NCBI GenBank assembly: GCA_937889015.1 | Contig: CALARR010000059.1 | Location: 1-64,000, forward strand | Reading direction: 5' to 3' | Origin: an uncultured Planctomycetales bacterium | Lineage (GTDB): Bacteria > Planctomycetota > Planctomycetia > Pirellulales > Thermoguttaceae | Length of the DNA stretch: 64,000 nucleotides | Shown here: piece by piece, positions 54,944-63,224 of the stretch | Position numbering within the stretch: the first letter of the stretch is position 1 | Layout: each line of letters begins with the position of its first letter | Translations under genes and position numbers: made by a program | The notes under the pieces: model-generated | Databases searched by the model: none | Seen by the model: only the letters and a program-made list of their open reading frames with translations | Told to the model about the DNA's origin: nothing

Positions 54944-55533
54944 GCTGCACCTGTGTGGCCGGCGGTTGCCGCCGGCCGGGTTGGATCACTCGACAACACG
55001 CTCTGGATGTACTGGGCCGCGCCGCGAAGATCGTCGACCACGATGTCGGGCGAACACGCGCCGCTGCGTTCCACTTCTGCGCCGTAACCGGTGCGAACCA
55101 GCACGGTGCGTGCCCCGACGTTGCGCCCACACTGGACGTCGATCGCCTTGTCACCGACCATGAAACCGTCTTGCGGCCGAAACCGGTGTTGCCGGGCGGC
55201 TTGCTCGATCAGGCCCGTCTTGGGTTTACGGCAGTCGCAACCATCGCCGTCGGCATGCGGACAGCAGTAGACTCCATCCAACTCTACCCCCTGCTGACGA
55301 AGCAGTTCGAGCATTCGCGCATGGATGGCCGCCAATTGTTCCTGGGAAAAGTAGCCTTTAGCGATCCCCGACTGGTTGGTGATCACAATCAGCCCCAATC
55401 CCATGCGGCGCATTTGCTGCAACCCCTCGACAGCCCCGGGCAGCAATTCCACCCCCTCCGGGTTAGCCAGGTAGCACCGCTCGGCAATCAGGGTGCCATC
55501 GCGGTCCAGGAGTGCGTAGCGCGTGGCTTTCAT
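54940..55533 (-). CDS. gmhB: D-glycero-D-manno-heptose 1,7-bisphosphate 7-phosphatase (GmhB)
   Basis: Removes the C7 phosphate from heptose 1,7-bisphosphate. The HAD-type catalytic DRDGTL (Asp10, Asp12), the second motif ITNQSGIAKGYFSQEQL, the zinc-binding loop CPHADGDGCDCRKPKTG and GDKAIDVQCGRNVGA are typical GmhB. The protein has 197 aa. The frame continues upstream to 55827 but ATG 55533 sits in an ATGA overlap with hddC and the domain begins here. It is the middle gene of the heptose operon. Confidence 0.9.
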   Translation of the reverse strand: MKATRYALLDRDGTLIAERCYLANPEGVELLPGAVEGLQQMRRMGLGLIVITNQSGIAKGYFSQEQLAAIHARMLELLRQQGVELDGVYCCPHADGDGCDCRKPKTGLIEQAARQHRFRPQDGFMVGDKAIDVQCGRNVGARTVLVRTGYGAEVERSGACSPDIVVDDLRGAAQYIQSVLSSDPTRPAATAGHTGAA

Positions 55534-56243
55534 GCGTGCGCCTCCAGGTCGGCGAAAAAGGCGGCGGCCTGGGCATACGATTCGGGCGTGCCGATGTCCA
55601 GGAACGGACCGGGACAGCCGTGGGCATACAACCCTCGCGCCAGCCAGCGCACAAAGACGTCGCGTTCCAGCGAGCAAGGCTCGCCGCTGGCCAGTTCGCG
55701 CAACCAAGCCGTATGGAGCAGATAGATCCCGGCGTTGATCCAGCCCGGCCCGGTGACGGCCGCTTTCTCGGCGAAGTTCGTGATTCGGCCATCCGCTGCG
55801 AATTCCACTCGGCCGTAGCGGCTGCAATCATCGACCTGGACGACGGCAATGGTGCCCGTTTCCGGCCTTTCGGCCTGTGCTCGTATGATCGCGCGCAGGT
55901 CGCAGGCGCAGTACGAGTCACCGTTGAACACCAGTACCAGACGGGAGCAGATGTGCTGGCACGCCAAGCGCAGGGCGCCGGCTGTTCCCAAGGGGACCGA
56001 CTCTTGCGAATACTGCAACGCCATGCGGCCCAGACGCGTTCCCAGAGTCTGTGCGACCACGTCGGCCTTGTAGCCGGTGCAGAGTACGGCCTGTTCAATC
56101 CCCGCGTTCTGCACGAAATCGAGGAGGTGGGTCAAGAAGGGGCGTCCTGCGACCTCCAGCAGCACCTTGGGCGTGCGCTGCGAAATCGCGCGAGCGCGCG
56201 TGCCCAACCCTCCAGCGAGAATGACCGCGGATACGTCGTGCAT
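55530..56243 (-). CDS. hddC: D-glycero-alpha-D-manno-heptose 1-phosphate guanylyltransferase-like (HddC)
   Basis: Converts heptose 1-phosphate and GTP to GDP-heptose, the activated sugar for glycan or S-layer assembly. The 237-aa nucleotidyltransferase has the signature ILAGGLGTRARAISQRTPKV, FNGDSYCACDL (metal-binding Asp) and AGIYLLHTAWL. ATG 56243 is supported by the domain start; the longer frame is ignored. With gmhB and hddA the order gives a working GDP-D-glycero-D-manno-heptose route, except that the isomerase GmhA is not in this window. A thymidylyl- or cytidylyl-transferase identity is possible but less likely here. Confidence 0.82.
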   Translation of the reverse strand: MHDVSAVILAGGLGTRARAISQRTPKVLLEVAGRPFLTHLLDFVQNAGIEQAVLCTGYKADVVAQTLGTRLGRMALQYSQESVPLGTAGALRLACQHICSRLVLVFNGDSYCACDLRAIIRAQAERPETGTIAVVQVDDCSRYGRVEFAADGRITNFAEKAAVTGPGWINAGIYLLHTAWLRELASGEPCSLERDVFVRWLARGLYAHGCPGPFLDIGTPESYAQAAAFFADLEAHA

Positions 56244-56731
56244 GGGCCCTGCCAGGTCTGGATGCCGTGGAGTTGGGACCGCCGGTCTCAACCGGGCATG
56301 CCTTTCAAGAAAGACTCGGTTGTCGAACTTCAAACGCGTAACGCCCCCCTCTTCTTTTCGCGCAGAGGAGGGTAGAGGCGAACCATTCGACACCCATCTC
56401 GATTCTGAGTGGTGGCCACAAAACTGTCAACATTGGCAACTTTTACTTACCACCCATTCGGTGGGCTTCAGCCTGGGCCCTTGCACGCCCAACCGACATC
56501 GCAGGCGTAACCGGACTATTCACAAGGCCTGCTGGCAAGCCGACTTTCGCGGTCGGGATTGCTTGACACCAACCGCACCGGAATCGTATCCTCCAGTTCT
56601 GTCCACGCTTGTCCTGGTCCCCATTCCGGAACCTGCCGGCAGTTCCGCCGGGCGGGCCGGTTAGAGTCGATCTGGGTAGGCTCTCGATCTCGGCCCGATG
56701 GGCTCTTCTCTCACCGATGCACAGCACTGCC
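56244..56731. other. Divergent region between heptose operon and lipoprotein gene
   Basis: No gene. A short hairpin CCACC-CATTC-GGTGG lies around 56450. The only promoter-like pair is on the minus strand (see 56402-56430). No promoter is visible for the lipoprotein gene to the right. Confidence 0.4.
56402..56430 (-). promoter_or_regulatory. Candidate promoter of the heptose operon
   Basis: On the minus strand TTGACA (56425-56430) and CAGAAT (56402-56407) are separated by 17 nt, pointing to hddC with a leader of about 150 nt. The -35 is perfect; the -10 matches 4 of 6. Confidence 0.4.
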
Positions 56732-57718
56732 ATGCGAGTTGGTCCCTGCCGGTGGCTCGTCCTGGTTCTCGTCGCGCAGCTATGCGGTTGCGGCCATCCT
56801 CCCACTCCGGCGCCGCAACCTGCCGCAATCAAGACGTTTGTCATCCTCGCGCCGCAAGTGACGCCCTTCTGGGAGGCCGTCAAGGCTGGGATGCAGCACG
56901 CGGCCGCCGCCCCAGAACTGGCCAGCGGCGGGTATCAGGCCGTGCTGGAGACCGGCGACGGGACCGTCAAGGCCCAGATTGCCCAGTTGCAGCGGCTGGC
57001 GGACCGCACAGACCTGGCGGGCGTGGCGATCTCGGCCGTGGAGGCCGCAAGCGAATCGCTTGCCGATGAAATGAAGAAGATCGGCGCGAAGGGCATTCCG
57101 GTCATTACCATCGACTCCGACCTGGACCCAAAGAAGTTCCGCGACTGCCGGCAGGCCTACGTCGGATCTGACAACCGCAAACTGGGTACATCCCTGGCCG
57201 AGGCGGCCACCGTGTTGTCCGCCGGTGGCGGCTACCTCATGTTCACCGGCAATCCGCAAGCCCAGCGAAGCATCGATCGGATCCAGGGCTTCGCCGAGGG
57301 GGGGCGTGACCGCTGGAAGTGCCTGCGGACCGTTGAGGATCGTTTTGACCTGGTCCTGGTTCGGCTCCAGGTGCGTGAGGCCGTCCGCTTGTTCTCGAAC
57401 AAGTTGTCGGTCGTCGTGGCCTTGGAGTCGGGGCCGGCCCTGGCCGCGGCGGCGGCCGTTCGCGAGTTGGGTAGCCGGAACGACCTCAAGGTACTCGCGG
57501 GCGATAGCGAACTGAAGACGATCGACGCGGTGGCACAAGACATGCTCGATGCCTGGGTCCTGCAGTCGCCCTACGAGATGGGCGACAGTGCCGTCGCGCT
57601 GTTGCACGCGTTGCACACCAAGAACGAGCCTCACGTCCAACGGCTTCTGCCGCGCTGGGGCCAACCGGACGGCGATCTGCTGTACGTGCCGTTCCGCCTG
57701 GTGACGGCGGCGAAATAG
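56732..57718 (+). CDS. Sugar-binding lipoprotein (ABC transporter periplasmic-binding type)
   Basis: A type 1 periplasmic-binding protein of the ribose/xylose class, about 328 aa. A lipobox LCGC ends the signal peptide (MRVGPCRWLVLVLVAQLCGC), so it is membrane-anchored. The binding fold begins TFVILAPQVTPFWEAVKAG and shows GVAISAVEAASESLADEM, GIPVITIDSDLD and YVGSDNRKLGTSLAEAA, the usual ligand-cleft region. No ABC permease or ATPase genes are nearby, so it may instead feed a sensor or regulator such as the LacI gene next to it. ATG 56717 is an alternative start. Confidence 0.82.
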   Translation: MRVGPCRWLVLVLVAQLCGCGHPPTPAPQPAAIKTFVILAPQVTPFWEAVKAGMQHAAAAPELASGGYQAVLETGDGTVKAQIAQLQRLADRTDLAGVAISAVEAASESLADEMKKIGAKGIPVITIDSDLDPKKFRDCRQAYVGSDNRKLGTSLAEAATVLSAGGGYLMFTGNPQAQRSIDRIQGFAEGGRDRWKCLRTVEDRFDLVLVRLQVREAVRLFSNKLSVVVALESGPALAAAAAVRELGSRNDLKVLAGDSELKTIDAVAQDMLDAWVLQSPYEMGDSAVALLHALHTKNEPHVQRLLPRWGQPDGDLLYVPFRLVTAAK

Positions 57719-57768
57719 GGCCGGAGCGTCCGCGGGCGCCCATGCTGCAGGCCAAAGCCCAGCGAGTC

Positions 57769-57796
57769 TTGACATCGCGGGGGGGCGTGTTAAAAT
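57769..57796 (+). promoter_or_regulatory. Promoter of the lacI-type gene
   Basis: TTGACA (57769-57774), a 16-nt spacer and TAAAAT (57791-57796). The operator palindrome follows directly, so transcription would begin inside it. Confidence 0.6.
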
Positions 57797-57798
57797 CT

Positions 57799-57816
57799 GG
57801 GATAAACGCTTATCCC
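57799..57816. promoter_or_regulatory. LacI-type operator, 18-bp palindrome
   Basis: GGGATAAACGCTTATCCC is symmetric at all but one base pair, with the central CG typical of LacI/PurR-family operators. It overlaps the predicted start of transcription and lies 15 nt before the regulator's ATG, so autorepression is expected. Confidence 0.7.
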
Positions 57817-57831
57817 ACGGTTTGAGCTGCC

Positions 57832-58854
57832 ATGCCCAAGATCACCATCACCCAACTCGCGCGGCGCCTGGGCGTTTCGGTCTGCACCGTCAACAAGGCC
57901 CTCTCGGGCAAGCCCAAGGTCAGCCCCGAAACCCGGCAACGGGTGATCGACGCGGCCCAGCGGCTGGGCTACCGCCCCAACCGGATGGCTCAGGTCCTGG
58001 CGCGAAACCCTATCCATCTGGTCTACCTGCACCCGGCCCATTTTCCGTCCTTCTTCACCCCATTTGAAGCCGGTGTACGGCTGGCCTCCGAGCGACTGGC
58101 CGACCAGCAGGTGTCGCTCAGCCTGCACGCCCTCGATCCCGACCATTGGGCTCGCGGTCTGCTATCGACCGTCCGATCACTGGTTCGCAAGCCGCTCTCC
58201 GGTTTGATTTTTTCGCCCGTGTCCGGGGTGGATTATACGCCGGTCTGGGACCACCTGGCCGAACATCGCGTACCGGTGGTGCAACTGGGGTTGGAGGTGC
58301 CCGACTCGCCGGCCGCGCTCACCGTGCGGCAGGACACGCTGCTCAGTGGTCGTCTGGCGGCGGAACTGCTGGCGCACTTCTCCGGCCCGGTGGCCGTGAT
58401 GATCGGTAGCCGCACGGTGGTCGACCACGCGGAGAAACTCCGCGGTTTCCAATCCGAAGCCGAGCGGCGCGGATTGGCCATCGCCGCGGTGTGCCAGCAC
58501 CAGGACGATCCCAAGCTGGCGTATCGTCAAACACGACTCCTGTTGCGCGAGCAGCCGAGCCTGCGCGGAATCTACGTGGCCACCGACAACTTCAGCGGCA
58601 TCGCGCGCGCCCTGGGCGAGGCCAAGCCCGACGGCCGGGTCAAGGTCGTGGCCACGGGCGTGTTTGCCGAAGTCCAGGCGGCGATGGAAGAGGGCCTGGT
58701 CCATTTTGCGCTGGACCAGCGCATGGCCGAGCAAGGCGAAATGGCGGTCCAACAGTTGCACGAGTTGCTCTGCCAGCGCCCGCTGCTGTCGAACAAGATC
58801 CTCGTGCCACCGCGAATCGCCGTTCTGGGAAACATTGGCCCATTGGCAGAATGA
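57832..58854 (+). CDS. LacI-family transcriptional regulator
   Basis: A 340-aa repressor or activator. The N-terminal helix-turn-helix is classic: ITQLARRLGVSVCTVNKALSGKPKVSP, then RQRVIDAAQRLGYRPNRMAQ with the hinge. A periplasmic-binding-like ligand domain follows from about residue 60 (IHLVYLHPAHFPSFFTPFEAG, LIFSPVSGVDYTPV, GIYVATDNFSGIARALGEA). Its own promoter and operator are visible upstream. The neighbouring binding lipoprotein and SGNH hydrolase are likely targets. Confidence 0.93.
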   Translation: MPKITITQLARRLGVSVCTVNKALSGKPKVSPETRQRVIDAAQRLGYRPNRMAQVLARNPIHLVYLHPAHFPSFFTPFEAGVRLASERLADQQVSLSLHALDPDHWARGLLSTVRSLVRKPLSGLIFSPVSGVDYTPVWDHLAEHRVPVVQLGLEVPDSPAALTVRQDTLLSGRLAAELLAHFSGPVAVMIGSRTVVDHAEKLRGFQSEAERRGLAIAAVCQHQDDPKLAYRQTRLLLREQPSLRGIYVATDNFSGIARALGEAKPDGRVKVVATGVFAEVQAAMEEGLVHFALDQRMAEQGEMAVQQLHELLCQRPLLSNKILVPPRIAVLGNIGPLAE

Positions 58855-58897
58855 GAAAAACTCATGTGATACCCCAACAGCTCGCGTTTGCGTCGCT

Positions 58898-59002
58898 CTA
58901 TTGCGTCTCAGGTAAGTAATGCCGTGAGGCCGACCATCGGGAGGCCGGTTCTTCAGGGTAACGGCCGGGACAGCGACGACATTTCTTTTCTGACACTCAA
59001 TA
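58898..59002 (+). repeat. ~105-nt dispersed element, copy B
   Basis: Starts CTATTGCGTCTCAGGTAAGT, core GGCCGACCATCGGGAGGC, ends TTTTCTGACACTCAATA. It lies between the LacI gene and the SGNH hydrolase, ending 106 nt before the hydrolase ATG. Like copies A and C, it points towards the following reading frame. Confidence 0.75.
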
Positions 59003-59108
59003 AAGATCCCTGGCAGCCCAACGGCGAACATCGGCAGGCCCAGCAACGGCGCCCTGCTCGCTACGGTCGCGATTCACCACACAACAACCTTGACGACGAG
59101 GACTTGAA

Positions 59109-60584
59109 ATGCATGACCGAGGATTGCGTACGGTCGCCATCGTGGCACTGGGGATGGCCTTGGCCAACGCCTGTGCCCGAGCGGAGGCGCCGCGGTTTGA
59201 GGACGGCGATCGCGTCTGCTTCATCGGCGACAGCATCACGCACCAGGCCCACTATCACACGCAGATCGTGCTCTTCTACAGCACACGGTTCCCCCAGATG
59301 CGGTTGGAGACCTGGAACTGCGGGTTCGCCGGCGACACGGCTGCGGGGGCTGTGAAACGCTATGCATGGGACATCGCTCCTCATCGGCCGACCGTCGCTA
59401 CGATCATGCTGGGGATGAACGACGTCAGCCGCAGCCTGTACGCCGAAGGCAAATCGGGCGCCGACGTCGAGGCCCAGCGCAAACAGGCCATCGCGCGCAA
59501 TACTGCGAACATGCAGCGGCTGGTCGAACTGCTGACGCGTGACGGCACGCGCGTGATTCTCATCACGCCTTCGCTCTTCGACCAAACGGGCCGTCAGCAG
59601 GCCCCGCGCCTTGCAGGCGTCAACGACGCTCTGAAGGCCTGCGCCACGGCCGACCGGGAGTTGGCGGCACGCTATCACGCCAGCCTGGTGGACTTCAACG
59701 GCCCGATGGAGGCCATCAATCGAAAGGGACAGGAAAGAGACCCCAACTTCACGATCGTCGGAGCCGACCGCGTGCATCCGGGCCCAGTCGGGCACCTGGT
59801 TATGGCCTACCTCTTCCTGAAGGCCCAGCGGCAGTCGCCCTTGGTAGCCCACGTGGCGATCGACGCCGCGAAGCGCGCTGTTGTCCAACAAGACAACTGT
59901 CGGGTGACTTCGCTTTCCGTCGCCAGCGACGCGATCTCGTTCACCTATCTGGCCGAGGCGCTGCCCTTCCCGGTCGACGCGACGAACGAGGCGGCACTGG
60001 GGCTTGTTCCCTTCACAGAGGACCTTAATCAGGAATTGCTGAGGATCTCCGGTCTGTCGCCCGGCCCATATGAACTGGCGATTGACGGGCGATCGATCCT
60101 GAAGACCACGGCCGCGGCCCTGGCCAGTGGCATCAACCTGGCGGTAATCCCGGAGACCCCGCAGTACCAGCAGGCCAAAGAGGTGCAGCGGATGCTCGCC
60201 GAGCGCGCGCAGATCGAAGGACGCAAGCTGCGGACTTTTGCCCAGGTCAACTACCTGTTCCTGTGCGATCTCGCCGAGAGGAGCGAGCAAAGCGATCGCC
60301 GCGTGTTGGAGGAAAGCCTTGCAAAGCTGCGCAAGGTGGACAGCACCTGGAACCGGTATCGCTGCGGCGTGCTCGAAGCCTACCAGGAGCTTCTGCCGCA
60401 GAAAGAGGAACTCCAGCGCCGCTCGGCCGAGCTACTGGCGCGGATCGGCGCAACGAGATTACCCAAGTCACTCACCTTCAAACTGCAGGCCCAAGGGCCC
60501 ATCATTCTGGGAGCAGGACGCCGCGGACCTCGGCGCGACGATGATGATCGACGTGGCTTCGTTGCAGGAGTCGGCCGGCGGTGA
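59109..60584 (+). CDS. Secreted SGNH/GDSL hydrolase
   Basis: A predicted exported esterase or acetylhydrolase. A signal peptide (MHDRGLRTVAIVALGMALAN, then ACARA) leads to the SGNH blocks: block I VCFIGDSITH with the nucleophile Ser, block II WNCGFAGDT, block III MLGMNDVS, and block V ADRVHPGPVGH with catalytic Asp and His. The C-terminal ~230 residues are extra to the domain. The last ~20 residues (GRRGPRRDDDDRRGFVAGVG) look out of frame, and a coding-like stretch continues in another frame to 60774, so the gene may carry a frameshift near 60510. ATG 59109 has GAGGA 8 nt upstream. Confidence 0.8.
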   Translation: MHDRGLRTVAIVALGMALANACARAEAPRFEDGDRVCFIGDSITHQAHYHTQIVLFYSTRFPQMRLETWNCGFAGDTAAGAVKRYAWDIAPHRPTVATIMLGMNDVSRSLYAEGKSGADVEAQRKQAIARNTANMQRLVELLTRDGTRVILITPSLFDQTGRQQAPRLAGVNDALKACATADRELAARYHASLVDFNGPMEAINRKGQERDPNFTIVGADRVHPGPVGHLVMAYLFLKAQRQSPLVAHVAIDAAKRAVVQQDNCRVTSLSVASDAISFTYLAEALPFPVDATNEAALGLVPFTEDLNQELLRISGLSPGPYELAIDGRSILKTTAAALASGINLAVIPETPQYQQAKEVQRMLAERAQIEGRKLRTFAQVNYLFLCDLAERSEQSDRRVLEESLAKLRKVDSTWNRYRCGVLEAYQELLPQKEELQRRSAELLARIGATRLPKSLTFKLQAQGPIILGAGRRGPRRDDDDRRGFVAGVGRR

Positions 60585-60774
60585 GGTGGTTCGGCCCGGA
60601 GGCGTGGCCTGCCTGGTGCGTGCCAGCACCAAAGGGCATTCCGTAGGCGTCACGGGCGAGTCCACGGTGCGATTGACCGAATTCGCCGACCCCCATGGCA
60701 AGCTGGTCTACTTCCGCGTGCCGGACCTGGGCATGGCGAAACCGGATGAGCTGTTCGCCGGCGATGGCCGGTGA
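60505..60774 (+). pseudogene. Out-of-frame coding remnant after the SGNH hydrolase
   Basis: In the frame one step from the SGNH gene, codons read EQDAADLGATMMIDVASLQE, then GGVACLVRASTKGHSVGV and VYFRVPDLGMAKPDELF, a normal-looking mixed composition with no start of its own. It is either the true end of the SGNH protein after a frameshift, or the tail of a lost gene. I do not recognise the family. Confidence 0.4.
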
Positions 60775-60802
60775 GCGACCGAACGCCACGCCTGGATGCG
60801 CT

Positions 60803-61429
60803 CTAGCGAACCTGCTTCGTCCAGGCGAACACGGCGGAGGCAAACGCCAGCATTTGCTCCTCGGCGTCAGCCGGTTCGGCCAACGAGGTCTGGATCATGA
60901 CCTTGATCAGCGGTGGCCACTCGCGGCGTCCGAACAGCTTCCAGCGTTCCGCGCGCATCTCGCGCGCATCAAGGACCTGCGCAGCGTCCAACTGATACCA
61001 ATACAGCACGTGTACGTGCTGGCCTTCCTGCTCCAGCGAGAGCAATCGCGCCGCACAGGCTGTGCCCTCGTGCTTGAACTGGAGGTCCTTTTGGTTCTTG
61101 ATGACCCAGCCCGCCTTGGTGTAACAGACTTGGGGCATGTGCGGCGGATCGAGTTCGTTGCTGTCGAAGGCCGCCACCTCCAGCATGACGCGGCCCCCGC
61201 CCTCTTTTTCGTAGGACCGATCCACGACCTCCATGGCCCGAACCGCGGCGGTCACGCGCGGGTCCAGGGCTACTTCCCGTCCGCGCCAGGGGCCGAGAAT
61301 CTCGGGCAGCTCCTGCAAGGAGGGCGATGGCATGCGGATTTCCGTCGGCTCGCGATTGTGCCGCAGGTACAGCACGGCCAATTGAATCCCGACCAGCACC
61401 ACGGCCGCCAGGCATACGCGGGTCAGCAT
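60803..61429 (-). CDS. EpsI-like exosortase-associated protein
   Basis: A 208-aa membrane-anchored protein of the EpsI (DUF3485) family, which accompanies exosortases. One N-terminal membrane helix (LTRVCLAAVVLVGIQLAVLY) precedes the domain, with the diagnostic DPPHMPQVCYTKAGWVI (H-x-P-x-x-Cys). The ATG has GAGGGGG 5 nt upstream. It lies 103 nt after the exosortase stop, in the same direction. EpsI and exosortase together handle export or surface sorting of EPS-linked proteins. Confidence 0.82.
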   Translation of the reverse strand: MLTRVCLAAVVLVGIQLAVLYLRHNREPTEIRMPSPSLQELPEILGPWRGREVALDPRVTAAVRAMEVVDRSYEKEGGGRVMLEVAAFDSNELDPPHMPQVCYTKAGWVIKNQKDLQFKHEGTACAARLLSLEQEGQHVHVLYWYQLDAAQVLDAREMRAERWKLFGRREWPPLIKVMIQTSLAEPADAEEQMLAFASAVFAWTKQVR

Positions 61430-61532
61430 AGATCCCCCTCAAAATCCACCGTTGATACCTGTTCCCGAACCGCCACCGGCCGTGTGAGCGGACGGAAGAA
61501 ACCCCGTCGCCGGACCATCTTGGAACCGGCTT

Positions 61533-62420
61533 TCAGAGCCAGTCGTCCCAAGCCTCGTCCGGAGTCGGCGGGCGGAAGAGCATCGACATCAGCCCCATTT
61601 CCATCCACAAGAGCACGACGGCCAGGGGCATCATGAAGTAGCCCGCCAGGTTGTGGAACACCAGTTCGCCCCACTCCGGCCCCGCCGTCTCGTACAGCAC
61701 ACCGGTCACGCTGATCCGCGTCACGTTGGCAATCACGGCGATGGGCGCCGAACTCAGGATCAAGACCACTCGTTCCCAAGCCGGGCGCGGCACGATCAGC
61801 GCAGCGCCCGTGCCGACGGCCACAAACAGCATCAACATCCGCAAGCCGCTGCAGGCTTCCTGCACGCCCAGATCGGCGTGCGGCAGGGAGATGATGTTGC
61901 CGCGCGCCGTGGCGGCAATCCCCAGCGTCTGCAGAATGTAGGTGCTGGTGCGCGCGCCGATGGCCTGCAAGGGCTCGCTGAGCATGGTGGCCACAAAACC
62001 CGGCAGCGGGACCATGAACACCAGAAACAGCACGCCTGGCCAGGCCCAGAGCATGGCCGACCAGCCTCCGACCAGGACGACGACGCCCGCCACACAGAGG
62101 ACCAGCGACTCGGCGTCCAACAAGGGCATTTGACTATAGGCGCCGACCAACCGCATCAGCCCGGCCGCGGCCAGGAAGGCGATGCCCCACAGGCTGCCCA
62201 CGAATTCCTCGGGAATCATCTCCCGCCGTAGCCAGAGCAAGAGCACCGAGAAGGGCGGAACCAGGAAGCAGTAAACGTAGTCTTGCTCGTTCCACCACCG
62301 CGAGACCAGGCCGGCCAGCGTGCTGCCATAGGACCAGCCCAGCAGCCCCAGCAACAATAGCCAGGCGGCCACTCGCGACGGAGTGAGCCAGGAGCGAATT
62401 TGCAGCGTGGATGGTTGCAT
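61533..62420 (-). CDS. Exosortase (EpsH-related membrane transpeptidase)
   Basis: A 295-aa multi-pass membrane cysteine transpeptidase that cleaves sorting signals of exported proteins. All three catalytic positions can be seen: Cys190 in VQEACSGLRML, Arg235 in ANVTRISVTG and His256 in FHNLAGYFMMPLAV. Six or seven hydrophobic helices are present. The planctomycete form of this family is the closest fit. None of the proteins in this window shows an obvious C-terminal sorting signal, so its targets are elsewhere. It is followed by the EpsI-like gene. The ribosome site is weak. Confidence 0.87.
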   Translation of the reverse strand: MQPSTLQIRSWLTPSRVAAWLLLLGLLGWSYGSTLAGLVSRWWNEQDYVYCFLVPPFSVLLLWLRREMIPEEFVGSLWGIAFLAAAGLMRLVGAYSQMPLLDAESLVLCVAGVVVLVGGWSAMLWAWPGVLFLVFMVPLPGFVATMLSEPLQAIGARTSTYILQTLGIAATARGNIISLPHADLGVQEACSGLRMLMLFVAVGTGAALIVPRPAWERVVLILSSAPIAVIANVTRISVTGVLYETAGPEWGELVFHNLAGYFMMPLAVVLLWMEMGLMSMLFRPPTPDEAWDDWL

Positions 62421-62453
62421 AGTGACGATGCAAACCCGCTTCGTGCAGTGGGA

Positions 62454-63224
62454 TTACTTAGGGGGAGGGCCGGACTCGAGGATGAATCGCTGGGTGGGCG
62501 AAATCTCGTACTGCCCGGATTCCTTCTTGAGTTGCCCCAGGTTATCGCGAAGTTCTCCCAGCACCTTGGCGGCCATTTGCAGTTTCTGCTCGATGACTCC
62601 GATTCGCCGTTCCACCGCGTTGGGCTCGTGTTCCTCGTTGCGTTGGAAGCTCACCTCGCCCGCCTCGAAGAACTGCTCGCGCCAGCGTCGAAACTCTGTG
62701 GGGGAGATCCGGTATTCCGCGCACAGTTCCGACATCAACTCTCGATCCAAAAAATGCCGCCGCAATAGCGATAGTTTCTCTTCCGTGGTGAACTGGCGCG
62801 GTGCGGCTTCCTCGCCTTCGGTGCCGACCGTGGGCACCTCCGGGCTCGCCTCGCGAGGATTGACATAGTAGCGCCAACCAACCAACGTCCCGGCGATAGC
62901 CCCCAGAACGACTGCCACCACCAGCAGGTTCTTGACGATCAGATAGCCGACCGGCCGATAACACTGCCAGCACAACTCGCCGGTCTTCTCCAACACGGGC
63001 ACCGGGGTCAACGCTCCGCACTGGAAGCAAGGACGGCGCTTGGCGCGCCGCCGGGAAGTCGACGTGACGTCTCCCTCCTGGACTGCCTCGTCAACACCCG
63101 CGTCCGCGACGGCCGCGGCCGTACTCGCCAGATCCTTGGCCAGGGGCTCTTTGGCAGGCGTTTCAGGAGAAGGCACAGCCAGCCCGGACCCCTCTTGTGG
63201 GTCATGGCGATGCTGACTACTCAT
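62454..63224 (-). CDS. Membrane protein with zinc-ribbon and transposase-like helix-turn-helix
   Basis: A 256-aa protein unlike its neighbours in design. Residues 1-60 are low-complexity and basic (SRRRAKRRP at ~58-66). A zinc-ribbon Cys pair follows (CFQCG, then CWQC). One membrane helix is at about 97-118 (YLIVKNLLVVAVVLGAIAGT). The following stretch FTTEEKLSLLRRHFLDRELM then SELCAEYRISPTEFRRWREQ is the helix-turn-helix typical of IS3-type OrfA transposases. A coiled coil closes the protein (EQKLQMAAKVLGELRDNLGQ). ATG 63224 has GGAG 6 nt upstream. It lies 33 nt before the exosortase. Confidence 0.68.
   Translation of the reverse strand: MSSQHRHDPQEGSGLAVPSPETPAKEPLAKDLASTAAAVADAGVDEAVQEGDVTSTSRRRAKRRPCFQCGALTPVPVLEKTGELCWQCYRPVGYLIVKNLLVVAVVLGAIAGTLVGWRYYVNPREASPEVPTVGTEGEEAAPRQFTTEEKLSLLRRHFLDRELMSELCAEYRISPTEFRRWREQFFEAGEVSFQRNEEHEPNAVERRIGVIEQKLQMAAKVLGELRDNLGQLKKESGQYEISPTQRFILESGPPPK

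Noticed and set aside
58888..59355. 155-aa plus-strand frame before the SGNH gene
   Set aside because: Starts in the LacI gene's tail, crosses repeat copy B and overlaps the SGNH gene in another frame.
60695..61636. 313-aa plus-strand frame
   Set aside because: Antisense to the EpsI-like gene, which has a clear diagnostic motif and ribosome site.
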